From Bacteroidota bacterium (lineage in GTDB: Bacteria > Bacteroidota > Rhodothermia > Rhodothermales > Rubricoccaceae): a stretch of DNA of 64,000 bases. A program made the translations under genes and the position numbers. Shown piece by piece: positions 1-6,982 of the stretch. The stretch covers positions 1 to 64,000 of the forward strand of contig JBCBNX010000017.1 in NCBI GenBank assembly GCA_039821555.1, read 5' to 3'. Each line of letters begins with the position of its first letter. Positions within the stretch are counted from its first letter, which is position 1. Below the pieces are notes generated by a model. The model made no database searches. It was not told the DNA's origin and was given only the letters and a program-made list of their open reading frames with translations.

Positions 1-50
1 GCGATGCGGGCCCACTGGGCGTCGGTGAGGGCGTGTCGCTTGGGTGGCAT
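1..50 (-). CDS. IS5-family transposase, N-terminal fragment cut by the window edge
   Basis: The reverse strand opens with ATG at 50-48 and reads MPPKRHALTDAQWARI before leaving the window. The LTDAQWARI stretch is the usual N-terminal signature of IS5-group (DUF4096 type) transposases, which cut and paste their own element. Only 16 residues are visible, so neither the catalytic DDE residues nor intactness can be judged. Confidence 0.7.
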   Translation of the reverse strand, partial: MPPKRHALTDAQWARI

Positions 51-102
51 CGGCGTGGCTTGGAAAAGCGCCGAAGTCACCTCACATTTTCCAGACAGAG
101 CC
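1..102 (-). mobile_element. End of an IS5-type insertion sequence
   Basis: The transposase start is followed on its upstream side by about 52 bp of leader. This ends at 101-102 in a terminus which, read inwards, begins GGCTCTGTCTGGAAAA, a form typical of IS5-family terminal inverted repeats. Just outside is TAG (or CTAG), a target typical of this family, so the boundary is placed at about 102. The other end lies off the left edge. Confidence 0.6.
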
Positions 103-128
103 TAGGCTCTGTATCCACCCGCACCGCC

Positions 129-554
129 ATGGACGACACGCATCGCCTCCTCGATCACCTGCTGGCGACGTTGGTCTACCGGACCCAGAAGGCGCTGCGC
201 GGGGCGCCCCCTTCGTTCGGCAGCTTCAGTGCTGGGCAGGGCGTGCGTACGCCGCAGGACCTCGTCCGGCACATGAGCGCCGTGCTGAACCACGCGCGGG
301 CGTTCCTCGGCGGCCCTACCCGTCTCAATCCCCTCCCGACCCATGAGGAGGAAGTCGCGCGCTTTTTCGAGGTCGCGCAGCACCTCCGCGACCGCCTCGC
401 CGCCCACCCCTTACCCGCAGGCACGACGCCGGAGCGGCTCGTGCAGGGGCCGCTCTCCGACGCCCTGACGCACGCGGGCCAGCTCGCGTTGCTGCGGCGG
501 CTGGCAGGCGCGCCGATCCCGCCTGAGAACTTCCACGATGCCACCATCGAGTAG
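129..554 (+). CDS. DinB-like four-helix protein
   Basis: This 141-residue protein has conserved histidines in the patterns HMSAVLNHARAFL (about residues 50-62) and ALTHAGQLALLRRLAG (about 114-129). That fits the DinB/YfiT fold, whose members are often metal-binding thiol-dependent or stress-related enzymes. A longer frame opens at 33, but those codons lie inside the insertion sequence, so ATG 129 is preferred. No Shine-Dalgarno is visible. The insertion sequence ends only 26 bp upstream and may have replaced the native promoter. The exact reaction cannot be told. Confidence 0.65.
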   Translation: MDDTHRLLDHLLATLVYRTQKALRGAPPSFGSFSAGQGVRTPQDLVRHMSAVLNHARAFLGGPTRLNPLPTHEEEVARFFEVAQHLRDRLAAHPLPAGTTPERLVQGPLSDALTHAGQLALLRRLAGAPIPPENFHDATIE

Positions 555-649
555 GTGTGACGCGGAGCCTCACCGCCTGCATCCACAAGGCTCTCTGAAA
601 TTCGCGGTGCAGTGCCGAACTTGAAGCTTCCTTCGCGTCACTTCCAGAG

Positions 650-1528
650 ATGACCATGTCGCTGCTTCGTTGGACAGTGCTCCTCGCCTGGGTGTGGACA
701 GGCGGAGTCAGCACCGCACTTGCTCAGCCGTCCTACTCCACCGCGCCCCTGGAGGCCGAGCCCCTGCTCGACCAGGACGCGTGGGCCAGGCAGGGCGCCC
801 AGACCTTCGAGTGGCTCGGCGAGAACTACGAGAAGCTGGCGATGGCGCAGTGGCCGCAGATCCGCGAGCGCCTGTACCTGCTGATCGGGCGGGCCGCGCA
901 AGGGCGCTACGAGGAGACGGGCCTCTTCGAGGAACTTGCCGACCTGCCGCCTACCCCGCGCCTCTTCTCGTGGGCGAGCCGCGTCGGCGTCATCGGAGCC
1001 GACCTCATCGCCGAGAGCCTCGCGGATTCGTCGCTAGGTATCGAGCCCGGTTTGCCTACCGACTCGCTCTTCGAGGTCGCGTTCGAAGCGCCGTTCTTGC
1101 GATTCGGCGCGCCCGACCGGGGATGGGCGGTGCGCGTGCCCTACTACTTCATGACGTGGCAACTCGTCCGCACGCCGGTCGAGGGCTACGACACCGACAT
1201 CCTAGTCACGTCGCCGCTCCACCACCGCAATCTGACCAACGAGTCCACGTCGCAAAGCACGCTCATGCTGGTGCTGAGCGGGCAGGACTGCGCCGCCTTC
1301 GAGACGCTGTGGGCTAAACAAGCGGGTATGACCGAGCCTGCCGAGCCGTCCGATCTCGTCGAGGGCGCAACGTTGTACCGGGCGATAGTGACGAATGGCG
1401 TCGAGGCTGAAGCGCTGTTTTGGACGCACGAGGCGACGTGCGCGGCGGTGATCTACAGCGGCCTGCCCGGTCCGTTCGAGGCGAACTACGTCCACTTCGG
1501 CGACTTCGTCCGCGCGCTCGACCTCTGA
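650..1528 (+). CDS. Secreted protein of unknown function
   Basis: This 292-residue protein has a clear signal peptide (hydrophobic core LLRWTVLLAWVWTGG, cleavage near TALAQ at about residue 25). ATG codons at 650 and 656 are both possible. The mature part is acidic, with scattered Trp and only two Cys, and shows no repeat, membrane segment or motif that I recognise. It stands alone between a DinB-like gene and a convergent lipoprotein gene. It is probably periplasmic or exported; no function is assigned. Confidence 0.6.
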   Translation: MTMSLLRWTVLLAWVWTGGVSTALAQPSYSTAPLEAEPLLDQDAWARQGAQTFEWLGENYEKLAMAQWPQIRERLYLLIGRAAQGRYEETGLFEELADLPPTPRLFSWASRVGVIGADLIAESLADSSLGIEPGLPTDSLFEVAFEAPFLRFGAPDRGWAVRVPYYFMTWQLVRTPVEGYDTDILVTSPLHHRNLTNESTSQSTLMLVLSGQDCAAFETLWAKQAGMTEPAEPSDLVEGATLYRAIVTNGVEAEALFWTHEATCAAVIYSGLPGPFEANYVHFGDFVRALDL

Positions 1529-1569
1529 AGCGCCCCAGCGAGCACGTAGGTGCCGTCCAGACGGGCCCT

Positions 1570-2280
1570 TTAGTCTAGCACGAGGTCGAGCGGGAACGCG
1601 GAGGACTCGTACGGCCCGAACACCTGCTGCGCGCCGCTGCGCCAGGTCGTGGCGTGATCGGGACCGGCTGGACGTTCGACGAGGAAATGCACGGCGCCCG
1701 CATCGGGCGGGAGCAACCACGCGACCTCGCGGCCTAGCTCCACCGTTGGAAACTGCTTCGATCCCAGCGATGGGAGTTCGCCCTGCGGACCCGTCTGCGG
1801 TGGGCCGATCCACAGGCCTACACGGACCACGCCGCCTGGCGTCGCCTCCGTCGCACGCACACGCACCCGGCGCTCAACGAGACGCTCACGCAGATCGATC
1901 GTGCCAAGATCGATCTGGCCGCCATCGTCCGGAGCCGGAAGATCGTTGGCAGCCATGCGATGCACGTCCGACCCCGCGGAGACGTGTACGCGCGTCAGCA
2001 CCCCGGACATCTCCTGCGCGAAGCGACCATCGGCATCGGGAAGGATCCAGACTTGGCGCTCGTCGCCGCCCGGTTCGGCCACCCACACGTGGACCTCCAC
2101 GCCACGACGGCCGCCCTCGCCGGGGAGCAGCAGGTGGCCGAGGAGCGCGGTCGCCTGGGGTGATGGTGCCATCGCGGACGGCGTCTCTCCACGTGTCGTG
2201 TCTGGCGAGACGGGCTGCGCGGTGCAGCCGAGCAGGAGGGGGAAAACGAGCAGAGGGACCGCGGCGAAGAGGCGAGGCAT
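1570..2280 (-). CDS. Lipoprotein of unknown function
   Basis: ATG 2280 gives a short lipoprotein signal with a lipobox ending LLLGC at about residue 18, followed by a Ser/Thr/Pro-rich linker; a longer in-frame start at 2358 lacks such a signal and is rejected. The 236-residue product appears to contain beta-rich repeats: a segment around VEVHVWVAEP and a later one around RVGLWIGPP look like two related sandwich domains. That is an inference from sequence style. It is divergent from the carboxypeptidase gene at 2482, and the 200 bp between them probably hold both promoters. Confidence 0.6.
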   Translation of the reverse strand: MPRLFAAVPLLVFPLLLGCTAQPVSPDTTRGETPSAMAPSPQATALLGHLLLPGEGGRRGVEVHVWVAEPGGDERQVWILPDADGRFAQEMSGVLTRVHVSAGSDVHRMAANDLPAPDDGGQIDLGTIDLRERLVERRVRVRATEATPGGVVRVGLWIGPPQTGPQGELPSLGSKQFPTVELGREVAWLLPPDAGAVHFLVERPAGPDHATTWRSGAQQVFGPYESSAFPLDLVLD

Positions 2281-2481
2281 GGGACCGGATTTTGAGAGGC
2301 TTCTGAGGGCAGCGACCCGAAGATCAGGACACGGGCTCTCGGAGGGTAGCAAAGGCACTCAAACAAGCGCCGCATGCAGACCGGCTCCACGCGCCGTCTA
2401 AGCTCGCCTGCTGGTGCACGCGCGCGTGTTCGTTCGGTACCATGGGGGGCGCTTCTTGCCTGCACCTGACTTCTACGCCGA

Positions 2482-4233
2482 ATGCCACGCTTCGCCTTTG
2501 CTCTCCTCGCGGCTCTTCTCGTCGCCCTTGCGGTGCCTGCGCAGGCGCAGCGGCCTCAGGCAGCCCCGTCTGCCTACAAAGCGCTCGGCGCGCCGAACAG
2601 CCCGCAGGTCGAGGTCGCGTGGAACCGCTATTACGACCACGCCGGCGTGACGGCCATCCTCCAGGCGCTCGAAGCGGCCTACCCCGACCTCGCCACCGTC
2701 GAGTCGATCGGGCAGTCGCACGAGGGCCGTGCCCTCTGGGTCATCACCATTACCGACCCCGCGACGGGCGCGCACGACACCAAGCCCGCCATGTTCATCG
2801 ACGCGGGCATCCACGCCAACGAGATCCAGACCGTCGAGGTGGCGCTCTACACGGCGTGGTACCTCCTCGAAAGCCACGCCACCAACGCCTGGATCCAGGA
2901 CCTGCTGCGGACCAAGACGTTCTACATCGTCCCTGGGACAAGCCCCGACAGCCGCGACGCCTTCTTCGAGGAGCCCAACACCGCCAACACCCCGCGCACG
3001 GGCCAGGTGCCGCTCGACAACGACGGCGACGGGCTCACCGACGAGGACCCGCCCGACGACCTCGACGGCGACGGCCACATCACGATGATGCGCCGCGCGA
3101 TGCCCGGCGGCCGCTGGAAGAAGCACCCCGACGACGACCGCCTGATGATCCGTTGCGAGATCGACGAGGCCTGCGGCTGGCAGGTCTGGTTCACCGAGGG
3201 CTACGACAACGACGGCGACGGCGCGCTCAACGAAGACGGTGACGGCTACTACGACCCCAACCGCAACTGGGGCTGGGGCTGGGCGCCGCACTACACCCAA
3301 CGCGGCTCGCACCACTACCCGTTCAGCCTCCCCGAGACGCGCGCGGTCGCCGACTTCATCAAGGCGCACCCTAACATCCTCGGCGGGCAGAGCTACCACA
3401 ACACCGGCGGCATGATCCTCCGCGGCCCCGGCGTCGAGGGCGACCCGACCTACCGCCGCGACGACGCCGTCATGCAGCGCATCGCGGAGGTCGGGGAACG
3501 CATGCTGCCCGGCTACGAGTCGCTCGTGATCTGGGACGACCTCTACACCGTCTACGGCGGCGAGACCGACTGGATGTACTACCGCGAGGGCATCCTCCCC
3601 TTCACCAACGAGCTCTTCACGCCCTACAACCTCTTCCGCACCGAGAGCGAGGGCGGCTTCTTCGGCGCGATGGCCGACTTCTACCGCTTCGACGAGTTGC
3701 TGCTCTTCGGCGATGGCATCGTGCCGTGGACGGAGGTCGAGCACCCCGACTGGGGCACCGTCGAGGTCGGCGGGATGAAGAAGACATTCCGTCGCATGCC
3801 GCCGTCCTTCCTACTCGAAGAGGAGGCGCACCGCAACATGGCGTTCACGCTGCTCCACGCCTACGAGCTGCCCGTGCTGGAGGTCGTGGACGTCGAGACC
3901 GAATCGCTCGGCGGCGGGCTGACCGAGGTGACCGCGACCATCGTCAACCGCCGCACCGTCCCGACGCGGCTGGAGGTCGACACCGAGCACGGCCTCACGC
4001 GCCCCGACTGGGTGACGCTCTCCGGCGCCGACGTGCTCGCGAGCGGCGTCAAGCGCAGCCGCCTCGACGACGTGTTCGAGCCGCAGGCGTCGCGCCCCGA
4101 TCGCGTGAGCGTCCAGTCGGTGCCCGGCCACGGGGCCGTGACCGTTGCCTGGATCGTGCGCGGCGGCGGCCCCTACACCGTCACCGTTGACTCCCAGAAA
4201 GGCGGGCGCGCGACGATGGAAAGCGGCGGATGA
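2482..4233 (+). CDS. Secreted M14-family zinc carboxypeptidase
   Basis: The 583-residue precursor has a signal peptide (cleavage near PAQAQ, about residue 24). Zinc ligands of the M14 fold are visible: HANE in DAGIHANEIQ (HxxE, about residue 110) and a later His in SYHNTGGM (about 308). Glu in FTNELF is a candidate general base. Two Asp/Gly-rich blocks (DNDGDGLTDEDPPDD and YDNDGDGALNEDGDG) sit inside the catalytic domain and look like calcium-binding inserts, as seen in many Bacteroidota M14 peptidases. About 130 residues of beta-rich domain follow. It probably removes C-terminal residues from peptides outside the inner membrane; substrate specificity is not readable. Confidence 0.85.
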   Translation: MPRFAFALLAALLVALAVPAQAQRPQAAPSAYKALGAPNSPQVEVAWNRYYDHAGVTAILQALEAAYPDLATVESIGQSHEGRALWVITITDPATGAHDTKPAMFIDAGIHANEIQTVEVALYTAWYLLESHATNAWIQDLLRTKTFYIVPGTSPDSRDAFFEEPNTANTPRTGQVPLDNDGDGLTDEDPPDDLDGDGHITMMRRAMPGGRWKKHPDDDRLMIRCEIDEACGWQVWFTEGYDNDGDGALNEDGDGYYDPNRNWGWGWAPHYTQRGSHHYPFSLPETRAVADFIKAHPNILGGQSYHNTGGMILRGPGVEGDPTYRRDDAVMQRIAEVGERMLPGYESLVIWDDLYTVYGGETDWMYYREGILPFTNELFTPYNLFRTESEGGFFGAMADFYRFDELLLFGDGIVPWTEVEHPDWGTVEVGGMKKTFRRMPPSFLLEEEAHRNMAFTLLHAYELPVLEVVDVETESLGGGLTEVTATIVNRRTVPTRLEVDTEHGLTRPDWVTLSGADVLASGVKRSRLDDVFEPQASRPDRVSVQSVPGHGAVTVAWIVRGGGPYTVTVDSQKGGRATMESGG

Positions 4234-4500
4234 TGTAGGCGAGAACGCAGCCTCGATGCGGTCCCATGCCACCGCACGGCCGCACGGGCTTTTGACTACG
4301 GCTAGCGCTACGTGAAACTCGGTCGGCTCTGGGCGAAGGGGTTTGTCGCGATCGGTTGCCTCGGAGCGCCCACGCTGTATGACGGTTCGCTTGCGGCTCC
4401 GCACTGCGTGGATGCCTGTGGACGGAGTTCTTGAGCCTCTGCGGTGGGTTTCTACCCATCTCCTGGTACACGCCGCTCAACCATCCCACGAGGTGCAGCC

Positions 4501-5976
4501 ATGAACGCCCGACTCGCAACCCTCCTTTTGGTCCCTATGCTGTGGATGAGCACGGCTCTGGCGCAGATCACGGAGACGAAGCTGGTTGCCGGTGAAGGCA
4601 TTCTATTCGGCCAGGCGGTGGCCGTGGCCGGTGACCGTGCCGTGGTAGGGGTGGGCCTGCTGGAAGGAAACGCGGCCTACAGCTATCGCCGCGTCGGTGA
4701 CGGGTGGGTAGAGCAGGGTATGCTCGTTCCAGCCGATGGTACGGACGCGGAAGGCTTCGGCAGCTCGGTCGCCATGACCGATACCTATGCCATCGTCGGC
4801 GCTCCGCTGTTCGATCACGGGGGCGCTACGAACGGCGGGGCGTCCTACTTGTTTGAGCGCGACGGCGACAGCTGGGCGGAGCAGACCAGGGTGGCCCCCA
4901 GCGACGTGGACGGCCAGGACGACTCGGGTACGTCCGTCGCCGTCTCTGGGGACTACGCTATCGTGGGAGCCCCCAAGCACAATGGGATCGGATTCGATTC
5001 GGGGGCCGCCTACATCTTCGAACGAGTCGGAGAAAGCTGGGTCCAACAGGCCAAGCTCGTGGCCAGCGACGAGGCGGCCAACGATGAGTTCGGCATCGCC
5101 GTATCGATCTCTGGAGACTACGCCATCGTGGGCGCCTGGCGCGACGACGACACGGCCGCAGGCTCCGGCAGCGCGTATGTCTTCAAGCGTACCGATGACG
5201 TCTGGATCGAGCAGACCAAGCTCACCGTGAGCGATGGCGGTGCCGGTGCCTCGTTTGGATTCGCCGTCGGCCTGTCTGGCGACTACGCCCTCGTTGGGTC
5301 GACCCTGGCAGATGGAGGCGATGCGCTCACCGGGGCCGCCTACGTCTTCGAGCGGAACGGGGACGACTGGGTCCTGCAGGACAAGCTCGCTGCCGAGGAT
5401 GGGGTGCCGAGCGACTTCTTCGGCGTCTCCGTGGCCATCGACGACGACTTTGCCGTGATCGGCTCGTTCAACGCGGACGGATCGAGCCCTGGCACAGGTG
5501 CCGCCTATGTGTTCAACCGGCTGGGGAGCACGTGGACGCAGATCGCGAAGCTAGCCGCCAGCGATGGGGGCGCCGTCGACCTGTTCGGGGGCGCCGTGGC
5601 GATCTCCGACGGCTGCGCGCTGGTCGGCGCCGAAGGAAGCAATACCGCTAGGGGGGCGGCCTACGCCTACTGCGGCTTTGCCACCCTCGTAAGCACCCAG
5701 GACGGCGTTCCAGACAGCCTCCACCTCGCCTCGACCTACCCCAACCCTACTACCTCGACCGCGACGGTTGGCTTCACACTGCCCACGGCCGAAGAGGCGC
5801 GCGTGGAAGTGCTCGACCTGCTCGGGCGGCGCGTCGCCACACTCGCCGACGGCTTTCGGGCAGCGGGCGAGCACCGCGTCACGCTGGACGCGACGAGTCT
5901 GCCGAGCGGCGTCTATGCGGTGCGCCTCGTCACGCCGAGTGCTACGCTCACGGAGCGTGTCACGGTCGTGCGATGA
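4501..5976 (+). CDS. Secreted FG-GAP/beta-propeller protein with type IX sorting domain
   Basis: ATG 4501 is chosen over a frame opening at 4444 because it directly precedes a signal peptide ending STALAQ. The 491-residue protein carries about seven repeats of roughly 55 residues, each with a core like DYAIVGAP and an FG near the start of the unit, typical of FG-GAP (integrin-alpha-like) propellers. Residues about 410-491 form a type IX secretion C-terminal domain (YPNPTTSTATVGF, VLDLLGRRVATL, LPSGVYAVRLV, TERVTVVR). It is likely secreted or surface-attached; the ligand is unknown. Confidence 0.85.
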   Translation: MNARLATLLLVPMLWMSTALAQITETKLVAGEGILFGQAVAVAGDRAVVGVGLLEGNAAYSYRRVGDGWVEQGMLVPADGTDAEGFGSSVAMTDTYAIVGAPLFDHGGATNGGASYLFERDGDSWAEQTRVAPSDVDGQDDSGTSVAVSGDYAIVGAPKHNGIGFDSGAAYIFERVGESWVQQAKLVASDEAANDEFGIAVSISGDYAIVGAWRDDDTAAGSGSAYVFKRTDDVWIEQTKLTVSDGGAGASFGFAVGLSGDYALVGSTLADGGDALTGAAYVFERNGDDWVLQDKLAAEDGVPSDFFGVSVAIDDDFAVIGSFNADGSSPGTGAAYVFNRLGSTWTQIAKLAASDGGAVDLFGGAVAISDGCALVGAEGSNTARGAAYAYCGFATLVSTQDGVPDSLHLASTYPNPTTSTATVGFTLPTAEEARVEVLDLLGRRVATLADGFRAAGEHRVTLDATSLPSGVYAVRLVTPSATLTERVTVVR

Positions 5977-5991
5977 CTGGTAGATCCGGGC

Positions 5992-6645
5992 TTAAGCAGG
6001 GCGCAAGCCGTTGAGACACAGGTCCACGAAGTGCGCCTCGCGCCCGTTGAGGAAAGCGTCCCATTCCTCTTTGGTGGCCCCCGCGTAGGCGCGCACGAGG
6101 CCGCCGCCCACGGTTGGGAAGAACGTCATCGACACGAGGAATGTGGTGAACTCCAGCAGGGTGATCGGGCGAATTTCGCCTGCCGCAATGGCTGCATCGA
6201 GCTTCGCCTGCATGGCCGTGCGCCCGTCGGGGAATTCAAGCGCGATGGTCTGCCGCCAGCGCTCCGGGTGGTGGTGCAATTCGGAGATGATGTAACCGAC
6301 CAGGTACGGGTGGTCGTCCATCATCGCGAGGTCTGCGACGATGAGGTCGCGGACGAAGTCGCGGAACGGGACGTCGGGCTGCATCGCGGGCTCGAAGCGG
6401 CGGAACGTCTCGCGGACGGCCCGCATGAAGACGGCCTCAGCGAGGCGTTCCTTGCTGCGGAAGTAGTAGTGCAGCATCGACTTGTTGACGCAGGCCTCGT
6501 CGGCGATCTCCTGCATGCGCGCGCCATCGGTGCCCTGGCGGAGAAACACCCGGTGCGCGGCGTCGAGGATGTTGACTTCCGCCTCGTCGATGTCGTCGGG
6601 CGGCGCGAGGTCGGTCACGGCGGGATGCGCGTCGTGCAGGGCCAT
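5992..6645 (-). CDS. TetR/AcrR-family transcriptional regulator
   Basis: The 217-residue protein has an N-terminal TetR helix-turn-helix at about residues 25-70: ILDAAHRVFLRQG, then IADEACVNKSMLHYYFRSKE, where the YYFxSKE ending is diagnostic. The rest is an all-helical ligand-binding domain. ATG 6645 is preferred to a GTG at 6660. It is divergent from the TolC-adaptor-RND operon and most likely represses it in the absence of an effector, binding the dyads between the two genes. Its stop lies 16 bp from the convergent FG-GAP gene. Confidence 0.88.
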   Translation of the reverse strand: MALHDAHPAVTDLAPPDDIDEAEVNILDAAHRVFLRQGTDGARMQEIADEACVNKSMLHYYFRSKERLAEAVFMRAVRETFRRFEPAMQPDVPFRDFVRDLIVADLAMMDDHPYLVGYIISELHHHPERWRQTIALEFPDGRTAMQAKLDAAIAAGEIRPITLLEFTTFLVSMTFFPTVGGGLVRAYAGATKEEWDAFLNGREAHFVDLCLNGLRPA

Positions 6646-6794
6646 ACCAGCAAAAGGCACGTGGGAGAGGTCGGCGGTGCAGTGGGGCAGGCGGTGCGGT
6701 ACGCGCTAGGCTGCCGCTTTGGTTTCGCGCTCGCGAGGGGCACGGCGTGGGTCAGCGACCGAGCGCCTGGTGGCATGGGCGGCTTCGCTAAAGC

Positions 6795-6831
6795 TTGACA
6801 CACTGGAATATGTGACCGATTTGGTCGATAT
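6795..6831 (+). promoter_or_regulatory. Candidate promoter and TetR operator of the efflux operon
   Basis: TTGACA at 6795-6800 could be a -35 element. Overlapping the region where its -10 should fall is a near-palindrome: ATAT, then GACC-N5-GGTC at 6814-6826, then ATAT (outer arms 6808-6811 and 6828-6831). The position between divergent TetR and efflux genes fits an operator. This is inference from symmetry only. Confidence 0.45.
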
Positions 6832-6919
6832 GAGGCCTTTTCTAGCAGGGCTATCCAAGCGATTCAACTAAATGGTTAAACCGGGCGGAACGCTCCTCAT
6901 TCGGGCTCGTCTCATCGAT

Positions 6920-6933
6920 CAACCACTTGGTTG
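6920..6933. promoter_or_regulatory. Second inverted repeat in the efflux leader
   Basis: CAACC at 6920-6924 and GGTTG at 6929-6933 form a perfect 5-bp inverted repeat around ACTT, 50 bp before the chosen ATG of the TolC gene. It may be a second operator half-set or simply chance. Confidence 0.3.
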
Positions 6934-6982
6934 GACAAGCCGGGTGGCTCCTCTCTATCCTGCCCTTCTCCTCGCCCTGTCG

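Noticed and set aside
33..128. N-terminal extension of the DinB-like gene into the insertion sequence
   Set aside because: The 32 extra codons lie within the IS terminal region and would not exist in the uninterrupted gene; ATG 129 fits the family start.
2473..3744. A 423-codon minus-strand frame opposite the M14 carboxypeptidase
   Set aside because: Same reason: antisense to a motif-rich gene, Val/Glu/Ala/Arg-biased, no domain.
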